The position numbers were made by a program, and so were the translations under genes. A stretch of 64,000 bases of DNA, taken from contig NZ_JBBMFO010000002.1 in the NCBI RefSeq assembly GCF_040096015.1, positions 39,570 to 103,569 on the forward strand, given 5' to 3'. The DNA comes from Peptoniphilus_A hominis (GTDB lineage Bacteria; Bacillota; Clostridia; Tissierellales; Peptoniphilaceae). Shown here in pieces: positions 1 to 8,973 of this stretch. The notes beneath the pieces are model-generated. The model searched no databases, was not told the DNA's origin, and saw only the letters and a list, made by a program, of their open reading frames with translations. Within the stretch, counting starts at the first letter, position 1. The number at the start of each line of letters is the position of its first letter.

Positions 1-1
1 A

Positions 2-811
2 TTAGATGAGACAAAAAAATTTCTATTTAAGCTAAAGGACGAAAACTTAATAGAGGGCGTCCTAATGGACTACAAGCATGGCTATTCTCAGTGCATCTCA
101 ACACAAGTTGGATGTCGAATGGGCTGTGATTTTTGTGCGTCAACAAAGTCTGGTCTCGTGAGAAACTTAAGTGCAGCAGAAATGTTGGGTCAGGTCTATG
201 AAATAGAGAAGGCTTTAAATATTAAGGTTTCAAATTTTATTTTAATGGGAAGTGGCGAGCCCCTAGATAATTTTTCTGAGGTTATTAGATTTATAAAGTT
301 ACTCCATGATGAAAAGGGACACAATACAAGCTATAGGAATATTACAATTTCCACTTGCGGCGTGGCAGATAAGATTTATGAACTTGCAGATATAGACATT
401 CCCATAAATCTGGCTGTAAGTTTACACCAAACTAATGACAGGGATAGGTCGGCACTTATGCCTATTAACAGAAGATTTAATTTAGCCGACTTAAAGAGAG
501 CCCTAGAATATTATGGTGACAAGACAAATAATAGAATTACCTTTGAATACACTTTAATTAAAAATCAAAATGATGGCAAAAAAAATATTGAAGAGCTTTA
601 TAATTTTGCTAAAAATATGAAGTGCCATATTAATTTAATACCCTTAAATCCAATTGATGAATTTGATGAAAAAAGACCTTCCAAGTCTGAAATCATTGAA
701 TTTAAAGATAAACTTGAGAAAAAAGGATTTAATGTAACTATAAGAAGAGAACTTGGAAGGGACATCAGCGCCTCCTGTGGACAACTAAGGCGCAAAGTTG
801 AGGTGAAATAA
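2..811 (+). CDS. rlmN: 23S rRNA (adenine-2503-C2)-methyltransferase RlmN, 5' truncated by window edge
   Basis: Radical SAM enzyme that methylates A2503 of 23S rRNA and A37 of some tRNAs. The reading frame is open from base 2, so the N-terminus lies before the window. The iron-sulfur motif CRMGCDFC (Cys spaced 3 and 2) follows the family-typical stretch ending ISTQVG. The segment GSGEPLDN binds SAM, and a C-terminal Cys in SASCGQLR matches the catalytic cysteine of the family. The stop codon directly precedes the phosphatase start, so the gene probably shares an operon with the genes to 5.6 kb. Identification is secure. Confidence 0.95.
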   Translation, partial: LDETKKFLFKLKDENLIEGVLMDYKHGYSQCISTQVGCRMGCDFCASTKSGLVRNLSAAEMLGQVYEIEKALNIKVSNFILMGSGEPLDNFSEVIRFIKLLHDEKGHNTSYRNITISTCGVADKIYELADIDIPINLAVSLHQTNDRDRSALMPINRRFNLADLKRALEYYGDKTNNRITFEYTLIKNQNDGKKNIEELYNFAKNMKCHINLIPLNPIDEFDEKRPSKSEIIEFKDKLEKKGFNVTIRRELGRDISASCGQLRRKVEVK

Positions 812-1528
812 ATGAAAGTAGTATCAGCAACAAATGTAGGCAACTACAGAAAAAATAACGAAGATTGTTATTTTGTAAATGAGTCAAAAAATTTATATAT
901 ATTAGCTGATGGCATGGGTGGACATCTTGCCGGCGAAAGGGCATCAAAGATGGCAACAGAAATTATTGCATCGGATTTTGAAAAGGCAAAGGAAATTAAG
1001 ACTATTGAAGATGCAATTGAAATCTTGTCTTCTTCTATTAGAGATGCCAACAGCGAAATCTTCAAAAGCTCTGAAGAAAACGAAGATTATAGGGGCATGG
1101 GCACCACAGTATCTGCTGGTATAATTTTAGGAAGTGTACTAATTTATTCCAATGTTGGCGATTCAAGAATTTACAGGATAAATAAAGATATGGAGCAAAT
1201 CACAAGAGACGATTCCTTTGTAAATTACTTGATGGAGATTGGCGAAATTACTGAAGAAGAGGCAAAGGTTCATCCAAAGAAAAATGTGCTTACAAAAGCC
1301 ATGGGAACTACAGCTTACTTAGATGTTTCAGTAAACACTTTAAAGATTGAAGAAAATGACATATTTTTATTTTGTTCAGACGGACTTACTAATATGATTC
1401 CTGATGAAGAAATTTTCAAAATTATAAAAGAAAATACTCCTGAAGTTGCAAGAGACAAACTTTTGGATCTCGCCCTTAAAAATGGCGGCATGGATAATAT
1501 TACATTTATTTTAGTATTTAATGAGTAG
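812..1528 (+). CDS. stp: PP2C-type Ser/Thr protein phosphatase (Stp/PrpC)
   Basis: Metal-dependent phosphatase that reverses phosphorylation by the neighbouring PASTA kinase. It has the usual bacterial length (238 aa). Visible motifs are the metal-binding Asp in NNEDCYFV, LADGMGGHLAGE, GTTVSAG, NVGDSRIYR, FCSDGLTNM and GGMDNITF, which cover the standard PP2C order. It starts one base after the rlmN stop. It ends 7 bases before the kinase start chosen here, so the two are likely translationally linked. The phosphatase-kinase pair next to rsgA is a conserved arrangement in Firmicutes. Confidence 0.95.
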   Translation: MKVVSATNVGNYRKNNEDCYFVNESKNLYILADGMGGHLAGERASKMATEIIASDFEKAKEIKTIEDAIEILSSSIRDANSEIFKSSEENEDYRGMGTTVSAGIILGSVLIYSNVGDSRIYRINKDMEQITRDDSFVNYLMEIGEITEEEAKVHPKKNVLTKAMGTTAYLDVSVNTLKIEENDIFLFCSDGLTNMIPDEEIFKIIKENTPEVARDKLLDLALKNGGMDNITFILVFNE

Positions 1529-1535
1529 GTGGGCA

Positions 1536-3512
1536 ATGATAAATAAAATTTTAGCAAATAGATATGAAATATTAGAAAAAATTGGCACAGGCGGCATGGG
1601 CAATGTTTTTAAGGCTCATGATAGAAAGCTTGATAGAATTGTTGCCATTAAGGTTTTAAAATTAGAGTACAACGAAGACAATAATTTTATTAGAAAATTT
1701 AAGAGGGAGTCTCTTGCAGCTGCAAGCATTTCTCATCCTAACATTGTAAGTATTTATGATGTTGGAACAGAAAAAGTGGAAGACAAAGAAGTCCACTACA
1801 TTGTAATGGAATATATTGATGGAAAAACTCTTAAAGATTTAATAAATGATGAGGGCAGACTTTCTGAGAAGAGAGCACTAAATTACTGCATTCAAATTGC
1901 AGAGGCTTTAAAGGTTGCTCACTCAAAGCATATTGTTCACAGAGATATTAAATCTCAAAATATAATGGTTACTCGTGACGACAGAATTAAGGTTACAGAT
2001 TTTGGAATTGCAAGAGTTGCTGATAACACAACTGTTACTGCAACTAATGCTGTCATGGGTTCAGTCCACTATTTTTCACCAGAGCAAGCTAGAGGTGCCA
2101 AGGTAGACAATAGGTCTGACATTTATTCTCTAGGTATCGTGCTTTTTGAAATGCTAACTGGCAGACTTCCTTTTGATGCAGACAATCCTGTTTCTGTTGC
2201 CCTTATGCAAGTTCAGTCACAAATGCCAAAGCCATCTGATTTTATCAAGAGCATAGATCCTTCAGTTGACGCCTTGGTTTTAAAGATGACTGAAAAGGAT
2301 CCAGATGACAGATACAGAGATGTATTTGATTTGATTAAGGACATAAAGGACTACACAATTGGAGCAAAAACTTTTTCTGTCAAAAGAGATTATGAAGAAG
2401 ACGACAGAACTGTTGTAACTCCAAATATTAATAGAAGACCCAATAGAAATCATTCCAACAACATGGATATGGACACGAGAAAACCTAAGAAGGTTGTAAA
2501 GAAGAAAAAATCTGCAGCTCCTGCCATACTTGGAATCTTTTCTGCCATAGTTATAATTGCCCTACTTATTTATGTAGTGCCAAAGGCTATTAAGGGAATG
2601 AAAAATGGCGATGTTGTAGAAAAAATTGCCGTTGAAAATTATATAGGCAAGACTAGAGAGGAAGCTAAAGAGTTAATAGAAGCCCAAGGGCTAGTCCTTG
2701 ATGTAAATACAGTGGAAAATGAAGATGAACCTGACGGTCTTGTACTTGGTCAAAAGCCTGAAGAAGGCACTTCAGTAGACAAGGGTTCGACTATTACTCT
2801 TGAGATAAATGAGCTTCCTGATTCTGTTCCAGTTCCACCATTAAAGGGACTAACTACAGAAGAAGCACAAAAAACTCTTGAAGATAATTCTCTAAAACTT
2901 GGAACTGTAGAAGAAGAGTTTAACGAAGATGTTGAAGAAGGAAAGGTAATTTATTCAAATCCTGATGGCGGCTATTCTGTTAAGAGAGGTACAGCAGTTA
3001 AGGTTATAGTATCTAAGGGCGTTGATAAAACTCCAGTTGTTTTAAGCGACTACAAGGGTATGGATCAAGATATAGTTGTAAATCAATTAAAGAGCCTTGG
3101 CTTTACAGTTGTAATTGAAAATGGATTTAGCAACAAGGTTGGCGAAGGTCAAGTTTATGACATGGATCCAAAGCCAAATCAAAGCGTAGATAAGGGTTCA
3201 ACTGTCACTCTATTTATTTCTAAGGGAGCAAAAATTAAGGAAGAGGAAGAAACCGATGACAATGAAGACAATCAAAATGAAGATAATTACAATAAAGTAA
3301 ATCATGTCAAGGTTAAGGTTCCTGATGATGGCACTACTCACAATGTTTCTGCTGAAAGAGTAAGAGACGGCAATGGAAATAAAATTAGTGCAATTTCTGT
3401 TTGGAATTACAATATAGAAGGCGGAGAAGTCAGCAACGTTGAATTAATTGGTCCTGGCGAATACAATATTTATGTTGATGGCAATCTTGTAAAGACTGAG
3501 AAGATAAAATAA
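1536..3512 (+). CDS. prkC: PASTA-domain Ser/Thr protein kinase (PrkC/Stk)
   Basis: Membrane kinase that senses cell-wall fragments and controls growth and wall synthesis. The N-terminal kinase domain (about residues 1-270) shows the glycine loop GTGGMGNVF, VAIKVL lysine, HRDIKSQN catalytic loop, DFG and SPEQA. A single membrane segment follows near residue 335 (ILGIFSAIVIIALLIYVV). Three PASTA repeats follow (starting near VENYIGKT, VPPLKGLT and LSDYKGMD), then an acidic linker and a C-terminal domain. I chose the ATG at 1536, since it follows AGGTGGG; an in-frame ATG at 1521 overlaps the phosphatase end. The phosphatase upstream is the expected partner. Confidence 0.95.
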   Translation: MINKILANRYEILEKIGTGGMGNVFKAHDRKLDRIVAIKVLKLEYNEDNNFIRKFKRESLAAASISHPNIVSIYDVGTEKVEDKEVHYIVMEYIDGKTLKDLINDEGRLSEKRALNYCIQIAEALKVAHSKHIVHRDIKSQNIMVTRDDRIKVTDFGIARVADNTTVTATNAVMGSVHYFSPEQARGAKVDNRSDIYSLGIVLFEMLTGRLPFDADNPVSVALMQVQSQMPKPSDFIKSIDPSVDALVLKMTEKDPDDRYRDVFDLIKDIKDYTIGAKTFSVKRDYEEDDRTVVTPNINRRPNRNHSNNMDMDTRKPKKVVKKKKSAAPAILGIFSAIVIIALLIYVVPKAIKGMKNGDVVEKIAVENYIGKTREEAKELIEAQGLVLDVNTVENEDEPDGLVLGQKPEEGTSVDKGSTITLEINELPDSVPVPPLKGLTTEEAQKTLEDNSLKLGTVEEEFNEDVEEGKVIYSNPDGGYSVKRGTAVKVIVSKGVDKTPVVLSDYKGMDQDIVVNQLKSLGFTVVIENGFSNKVGEGQVYDMDPKPNQSVDKGSTVTLFISKGAKIKEEEETDDNEDNQNEDNYNKVNHVKVKVPDDGTTHNVSAERVRDGNGNKISAISVWNYNIEGGEVSNVELIGPGEYNIYVDGNLVKTEKIK

Positions 3513-4363
3513 TGATAGGAAAAATTATTAAACTGACAGGTGGCTTTTACTATATAAAGTCTGGCGACGAAGTTTTTGAAACAAGAGCTAGAGGAAACTT
3601 TAGACACAGCAAAGTTGAGCCTATTGTTGGTGATGATGTAGAATTTAAATATGAAGAAAAAACTCTGGGATATATTGAAAAAGTATATCCCAGAAAAAAT
3701 ATGCTCACAAGACCAAGGGTGAGCAATGTTGACTTAGCTCTCATTGTTATACCAGTTTTGGACCCAAAATATAATCTTGTCATTATAGATAAGACTATTA
3801 TTCAGGCAGAGCATGAGGGTATAGACCTTGCCATAGTCATAAACAAGGCAGACCTTGACAGTGAAAGCGCAGAAGAACTTGCAAGGATTTATAAAAATTC
3901 TGGCTTTGAAACTTTTGTGATTTCAGATAAGGATGACAATATAGAAAATCTCAGAGCTTACCTGCATGGAAAGACTGTTGCCCTTTGCGGAGTTTCTGGT
4001 GCAGGAAAATCTACAATCACATCGAGAATTTTAAATAAAGAAGTGGAAGTAGGCAAAGTATCTGAAAAGACTAAGCGTGGTAAACACACCACTAGACACA
4101 CGGAAATACTCTATAATGATGATATTTATATTTTTGATACTCCAGGCTTCTCTTCACTTACTTTAAAGATAGAGGAAGAGGATTTAAAAAATTATTTTAG
4201 GGAATTTAAAAATTTTAATACTTGCAAATTTAACAATTGCAATCACATAAAGGAGCCCAAGTGCGCTGTAAAGGATGCAGTGGATAGGGGCGAGATAGAA
4301 AAGTCAAGATACGAAAATTATTTGTACATTTTCAATGAATTAAAAGAAAAAGGAGAATACTAA
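3512..4363 (+). CDS. rsgA: Small ribosomal subunit biogenesis GTPase RsgA
   Basis: Circularly permuted GTPase that helps mature the 30S subunit. An N-terminal OB-fold (to about residue 65) is followed by motifs in permuted order: G4 NKAD, then G1 GVSGAGKST, then G3 DTPGF. The C-terminal zinc knuckle has Cys in CKFNNCNH and PKCAV. Length (283 aa) is normal. It overlaps the prkC stop by one base (TAATG) and overlaps rpe the same way, which points to coupled translation. Confidence 0.96.
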   Translation: MIGKIIKLTGGFYYIKSGDEVFETRARGNFRHSKVEPIVGDDVEFKYEEKTLGYIEKVYPRKNMLTRPRVSNVDLALIVIPVLDPKYNLVIIDKTIIQAEHEGIDLAIVINKADLDSESAEELARIYKNSGFETFVISDKDDNIENLRAYLHGKTVALCGVSGAGKSTITSRILNKEVEVGKVSEKTKRGKHTTRHTEILYNDDIYIFDTPGFSSLTLKIEEEDLKNYFREFKNFNTCKFNNCNHIKEPKCAVKDAVDRGEIEKSRYENYLYIFNELKEKGEY

Positions 4364-5007
4364 TGATTTCACCTTCATTGCTTTCAGCAGATTTCACAAA
4401 TTTAGAAAAAGAATTTAAAATTATGAATGAAGAAAAAGTGGACTTTGTTCACTTGGACATTATGGATGGAAATTATGTGCCAAATATTTCCTATGGTCCA
4501 GGCGTGGTAAAAAAGCTTAGACCTCTAACTGACCTTCCCTTTGACACCCACCTCATGATTGAGAGACCAGAAAATTTTATTGAAGAATTTGTAAAGGCTG
4601 GCTCAGACATAATTACAATTCATCCAAGTACAACAAAGCATCTTGATAGAACTCTTTCTCTTATTAAATCTTATGGCAAAAAGGCAGGGCTTGCCCTAAA
4701 CCCTGGAGATGGTCTTGACCTTCTTGACTACAATATAGAAAATATTGACTTAGTTTTAATTATGAGTGTCAATCCTGGCTTTGGCGGACAAAAATTTATC
4801 CCATCTGCACTTAGAAAAATTAAAGATGTAAAAAAATTAATTAAAGAGAGAAATTTAAATACACTAATAGAAGTTGACGGTGGCGTAAAGCTTGACAATG
4901 CAAGAGAAGTCCTTGAATCTGGTGCAGATATTTTAGTTGCAGGTTCAGCAATATTTGAAAAAGATAAGACGAGAGAAAATATTAAGGCCTTTAAGGAACT
5001 ATTATGA
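4363..5007 (+). CDS. rpe: Ribulose-phosphate 3-epimerase
   Basis: TIM-barrel enzyme of the pentose phosphate pathway that interconverts ribulose-5-phosphate and xylulose-5-phosphate. It shows the family motifs SLLSADF at the start, VHLDIMDGNYVPN with metal-binding His and Asp, DTHLMIE, MSVNPGFGGQ and EVDGGV. Length (214 aa) is standard. It follows rsgA with a one-base overlap and overlaps thiN by four bases (ATGA). rpe after rsgA is a common Firmicutes order. Confidence 0.96.
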   Translation: MISPSLLSADFTNLEKEFKIMNEEKVDFVHLDIMDGNYVPNISYGPGVVKKLRPLTDLPFDTHLMIERPENFIEEFVKAGSDIITIHPSTTKHLDRTLSLIKSYGKKAGLALNPGDGLDLLDYNIENIDLVLIMSVNPGFGGQKFIPSALRKIKDVKKLIKERNLNTLIEVDGGVKLDNAREVLESGADILVAGSAIFEKDKTRENIKAFKELL

Positions 5008-5639
5008 AAAAAGCACTTTTAATTTCTGGCGGGAGACAAGTTTCCAAGCAATTAATAGAAAAATATGGAGACAGATTTATCTTAGTAGCCGATGGAGGCG
5101 CAAAGCTTTTAAAAAAGTATGACCTTGTTGCAGATCTTCTCCTTGGAGACTTAGATTCCATTGGCAATGAAACTCTTTCTTATGTAAAGGACAAGGACAT
5201 TAAAATAAAAAAATTTCCTGCGAAAAAAGATTTAACTGACACTGCCCTTTGCATTGACTATCTCTTAGAAGAGGGCTACAAGGACCTTGTAATACTTGGA
5301 GCCTTGGGCACAAGACTTGACCACGAGCTTGCCAATCTTTACAATCTTAAAATGCTTTATAAGTTGGGAGTTTCTGCAAAAATTGTTGACGACTACAATG
5401 AAGTAACTTATGCAGAAGAAGGTGAATATGAATTTGAAAGGTCTGACAAAAAATATTTTTCCCTCATAAATGCAGGTGAAAAAATGAGCTTCACAACTGT
5501 GGGACTTTATTACGAAGTCCAAGACCTTGAAATAAATGCCATGAATCCAAGTAGGGCTGTCAGTAATGAAATGCTTGGCGACAAGGCGAAAGTAATTATA
5601 AATTACGGCTCAGCCTTTATAATTCAGTCGAGAGATTGA
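5004..5639 (+). CDS. thiN: Thiamine pyrophosphokinase
   Basis: Makes thiamine diphosphate from thiamine and ATP. The N-terminal catalytic domain contains VADGGA, LLGDLDSI, FPAKKDLTDT and GALGTRLDHELAN, all characteristic of the family. The smaller C-terminal beta domain binds thiamine. The ATG overlaps the rpe stop. It is the last gene of the operon, since a strong terminator follows at 5662. Length (211 aa) is normal. Confidence 0.94.
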   Translation: MKKALLISGGRQVSKQLIEKYGDRFILVADGGAKLLKKYDLVADLLLGDLDSIGNETLSYVKDKDIKIKKFPAKKDLTDTALCIDYLLEEGYKDLVILGALGTRLDHELANLYNLKMLYKLGVSAKIVDDYNEVTYAEEGEYEFERSDKKYFSLINAGEKMSFTTVGLYYEVQDLEINAMNPSRAVSNEMLGDKAKVIINYGSAFIIQSRD

Positions 5640-5661
5640 TTACAATTTAAGATTAAAAAGC

Positions 5662-5693
5662 AAAAACCAGTTCTGTGAAAAACTGGTTTTTTT
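5662..5693 (+). terminator. Intrinsic terminator after thiN
   Basis: The stem AAAAACCAGTT pairs with AACTGGTTTTT around a short loop and runs into seven T residues. Because both arms are A/T-flanked it may also serve the minus-strand gene that ends at 5708. Confidence 0.85.
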
Positions 5694-5707
5694 AATGCTC
5701 TTATATT

Positions 5708-6946
5708 TTATTTTTCTAATTTATAATACATCTTGTAGTGTTTTATTGAGCCATACTTTCTCTTTAGATAAGTTATTTTTCGACTAATGCTAAAGTCCTT
5801 CTTGTTGTTAATTGTAAATTCGTAGCCATTTCTAAGAAGCTCATCAATGGTTTTGTGGTACTTTTCATTTGTATACTCTTTTAAAAGTTTTGGATGGGCA
5901 TTCATCCAAATTTTTGATGTTTCTTTATGGTAGTAGACTTCTTCTTCAAAGCCTAAATCTAAAAGGTCTCTTATATAAAAGTCTAACACATTTACTCCAC
6001 CAGCAGCCATGAAGTAATGACTTTGTGGAAGTCTCAAGTTCATTTCAAAGGCCTTGTAAGCCTTATCTCTTGCGTCATATTTTAAATCTATATTTGAGTA
6101 ACCAGTGTAGCCAATGGATTCAAGTTTTTCCTTGTAAAATTTAAAAAGCTCTGGCATGTACTTTGTATAAATTGCGTCGTTATTTCCAATTCTAAGTGGG
6201 AGTGGATCGGCAAGAAGAATTTGTCCATAAACCATCATTCGAACCTTGCCAGTTTTGTCGCAGTAGACATTGAAGGAAGCTTGGTTTGATGCAGGGCCAG
6301 GAATGTATTCTTGGACAAGCATTGTGCCCTCGTAGTGATTGTCGTCATAAATAGTTTTTACAACGGATTCTAGCTCCTCGTAGCTGTAAATTGTGTAGAC
6401 CTTGTACTTATTTGGAAAGGACAATTTTACATAAGAGATGGAGTCGTTAGGCTTAAGTATAAGTGGAAACTGTAAGTCAAGTCCTTCAATTTCCTTGGAA
6501 GAATTTATAATTGCAAATTTTGGATAGGGAATGCCCAGCTCTTGGCAAGACTTATAAAAGTCAATTTTATTTTCAAGCCTTGCGTTTAAATCACTTGAAG
6601 GCGTGTTGAACTTGTAATATTCTTTTATTTTTTCCTTGTTGTTGGAAAGAAGTTTTGAATATTCGTCGCCACAAGGAATTGTTATTAAAGTTGCATCCTT
6701 ATTTTCTTCAGCAAATTTTACCATTTCAGATACAAAAACTTTGTCATCAGAAAAATTTTCGATTATTCTTCTATCTAAAATGCGAGACTTGTCTGTGGCA
6801 GGAAGGGCCTTTTGACAAAAAACTGTGGAAATCAAGTCGTAATTGTCATTTAAGATGCGGGCAATTCCATAGGCATTTTCGTCAGAGCCGAGAATTACAA
6901 ATTTTACATTTAATTTTTTTATTATATCTTTAGAAATATTTTTCAT
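5708..6946 (-). CDS. ATP-grasp carboxylate-amine ligase, possible peptidoglycan cross-bridge ligase
   Basis: A 412-aa ATP-grasp ligase. The N-terminus has a nucleotide-fold motif (VILGSDENAYGIAR), the middle a substrate/ATP domain (PLILKPNDSISY, MLVQEYIPGP), and the C-terminal half the metal-binding segment FEMNLRLPQSHYF. Family members include D-aspartate ligases that add a side residue to the peptidoglycan stem. Peptoniphilaceae often carry D-amino-acid cross-bridges, so that role is plausible, but the substrate cannot be read from sequence. It has a good ribosome site (AAAGGAG) and stands alone on the minus strand. Confidence 0.75.
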   Translation of the reverse strand: MKNISKDIIKKLNVKFVILGSDENAYGIARILNDNYDLISTVFCQKALPATDKSRILDRRIIENFSDDKVFVSEMVKFAEENKDATLITIPCGDEYSKLLSNNKEKIKEYYKFNTPSSDLNARLENKIDFYKSCQELGIPYPKFAIINSSKEIEGLDLQFPLILKPNDSISYVKLSFPNKYKVYTIYSYEELESVVKTIYDDNHYEGTMLVQEYIPGPASNQASFNVYCDKTGKVRMMVYGQILLADPLPLRIGNNDAIYTKYMPELFKFYKEKLESIGYTGYSNIDLKYDARDKAYKAFEMNLRLPQSHYFMAAGGVNVLDFYIRDLLDLGFEEEVYYHKETSKIWMNAHPKLLKEYTNEKYHKTIDELLRNGYEFTINNKKDFSISRKITYLKRKYGSIKHYKMYYKLEK

Positions 6947-7008
6947 GTTTCTCCTTTATAATCTATTTTTCGCATTACTTAACATTATACACTAGAGATA
7001 AGTATTTT

Positions 7009-7974
7009 TTAAGCCTTCTGAGAAAAAGCCATGTCTTTACTTTTCCAATAGTCTGCAATTTCTTTTATTTTTTCTTCAGTGACAATATCTTTATTCTTTT
7101 CCTTTAAAATTTTATCAATTTCAGAAATAAGAGAAAGTTTGTCGGCACACCAAAGAGGCTCAAAAAGTTTTTTCTTTGGTGGGTCGCCAGTTATTCTGTG
7201 GACTACAGTTTTCTCGTCAATATTATCTAAGGCATAAAGGATTGTGTCAATATATTCTTCTCTTGATAAAATTTTAAATTTTTTATTTTTGTAAAGCTCA
7301 TGTATTGGCGAGTCCTTTAAAATATATAAGTTGTGAAACTTTACTCCAAAGGCTGCCACTTCTTTTATGTATTTAATTGTATTTTTAAAGTCCTCTTGAT
7401 CTTCAAAGGGAAGTCCAAAAATTGCGTGAATTAAAAATAGTAAGTTTTCTTCCTTTAATTTATTTACAGTTTCATCAAAAACTTTTTGGGAGTAACCGCG
7501 ATTTATGAGCTTAATTGTATCTTCCTTTACACTTTGCATGCCAAGCTCTAGCCAAAGTGTCTTCTTGTGGGAAAGGTCCTTTAAATATTTTATTTTTTCA
7601 TCATCGAGGCAGTCGCAGCGAGTTGCAATTGATATTCCAACTATGTCATCTCTATCTACAACCTCATTATAAATATTTTTTAAAGACTGGAGAGACCCAT
7701 AGGTGTTGGTAAAATTTTGAAAGTAGGCAATATAATTTTTTGCCTTCCATTTTTTCTCAAGAAATGTTTTTTGAGAATCAATTTGCTCAGCTATGGAAAA
7801 ATTTTTTGAGCCGGCAAATTCTCCGCTGCCCTCATCAGAGCAAAAGATGCATCCAATATTTGAAAGTGTACCATCTCTATTGGGACAGGAAAAGCCGCCG
7901 TCCAGAGAAAGTTTTACGGTCTTGCCAGAAAAATATTCACGAAAAAAATCATTAAAGGATAAAAATCGTCTCAT
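7009..7974 (-). CDS. Radical SAM protein, TIGR01212/YtqA-like
   Basis: A radical SAM protein of unassigned reaction. Near the N-terminus it has GFSCPNRDG followed by GCIFC, the extended Cys spacing typical of the TIGR01212 family rather than the plain CxxxCxxC. Further motifs include LELGMQS and HAIFGLPFED. Length (321 aa) matches the family. It lies 62 bases upstream of the ATP-grasp gene on the same strand and diverges from the TPR gene. The substrate is unknown in the family as far as I know. Confidence 0.88.
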   Translation of the reverse strand: MRRFLSFNDFFREYFSGKTVKLSLDGGFSCPNRDGTLSNIGCIFCSDEGSGEFAGSKNFSIAEQIDSQKTFLEKKWKAKNYIAYFQNFTNTYGSLQSLKNIYNEVVDRDDIVGISIATRCDCLDDEKIKYLKDLSHKKTLWLELGMQSVKEDTIKLINRGYSQKVFDETVNKLKEENLLFLIHAIFGLPFEDQEDFKNTIKYIKEVAAFGVKFHNLYILKDSPIHELYKNKKFKILSREEYIDTILYALDNIDEKTVVHRITGDPPKKKLFEPLWCADKLSLISEIDKILKEKNKDIVTEEKIKEIADYWKSKDMAFSQKA

Positions 7975-8028
7975 TACAATAAATCACCTAATACATTATA
8001 TATTTTTTTAAAAATTATTTCCATGACT

Positions 8029-8057
8029 TTGAAATTATAAAAAATACTATATAATAT
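8029..8057 (+). promoter_or_regulatory. Candidate promoter for the TPR-map-MATE operon
   Basis: TTGAAA, 17 bases, then TAATAT, ending 20 bases before the TPR start, inside the 102-base divergent gap. The -10 box is in a run of TATA, so its exact register is uncertain. Confidence 0.5.
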
Positions 8058-8076
8058 AATAAGAATTGAGGTTTTT

Positions 8077-8973
8077 ATGGACTTAAAATTTAAAAATTAT
8101 TTAATTTTAGCAGAAGAGTTTTTGTTAGAAGAAGACTGGGACAAGGCAGAGGATTTGTTACTTAAATCTTTGAAGTTTACAAGAGAAGAAGATCTTGATG
8201 AAAAAATCTCTGTCTATTTTGAGTTATCTGACATATATCTTAAAAAAGAAAATTATTATGAGGCAAAAATTTGTTTTGAAAAAATTTTGAGCCTAAAGGA
8301 AATGGCTGGCGCCTATTATGGGCTTGCCATCACCAATGATTTTTGCAATGGGGATATTTCTTACTCAATAAAAAATTATAAAAGGGCAATTGAGCTTGAC
8401 GAAGATTATGACAGAGCTCATTATTATCTAGCTCACGCCTATGATAAAATTGGTGAAACTGAACTTGCCATAGAAGAATTTAAAAAGGTTCTTGCCATAG
8501 ACCAATACGATTTTGTAACTTATAATGATTTAGGTTCAATTTATGAAATAGAAAATAAAAATGCTTTGGCAGAAAAATTTGTAAAAAAATCTCTTGAGAT
8601 AAAGCCAGATTATGGCAGGGCCCTATACAATATGGGCGTTCTCTCAAAAAAGAAGGGCGACAATGCTTTAGCTTTAAAATATTATTATGAGGCAATTGGA
8701 AAGTTTGAAGACCCCTTTTTATTTTTAAATATGTCTGCAGTATATATTGAAGAAAAAAATTATAAATCTGCTATAAATATTTTAGATAGAGGACTTTTGG
8801 ATTTTCCAAATTCTGTAAATCTACATTATAATAAGGCTTGCTCCTTTTCTCTTTTAGGAGAGGATAATAGAGCCAAGGAAGAATTAAAATTAGCTATAGA
8901 AATAAATAAGGATGCCTATGAATGGGCAAAGACGGACGATGATTTGTGTCATCTTGTAAAGGAGTTAAAATGA
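8077..8973 (+). CDS. Tetratricopeptide repeat protein
   Basis: A 298-aa protein made almost wholly of TPR helices; repeats such as AHYYLAHAYDKIGETELAIE and ALYNMGVLSKKKGDNALALK are recognisable. There is no signal peptide or membrane segment, so it is probably a cytoplasmic scaffold. Function is not assignable. The next gene, map, starts within its stop codon (ATGA), so the pair is co-translated. Confidence 0.8.
   Translation: MDLKFKNYLILAEEFLLEEDWDKAEDLLLKSLKFTREEDLDEKISVYFELSDIYLKKENYYEAKICFEKILSLKEMAGAYYGLAITNDFCNGDISYSIKNYKRAIELDEDYDRAHYYLAHAYDKIGETELAIEEFKKVLAIDQYDFVTYNDLGSIYEIENKNALAEKFVKKSLEIKPDYGRALYNMGVLSKKKGDNALALKYYYEAIGKFEDPFLFLNMSAVYIEEKNYKSAINILDRGLLDFPNSVNLHYNKACSFSLLGEDNRAKEELKLAIEINKDAYEWAKTDDDLCHLVKELK

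Noticed and set aside
598..956. Minus-strand open frames over rlmN and the phosphatase
   Set aside because: Shadows of well-conserved plus-strand genes.
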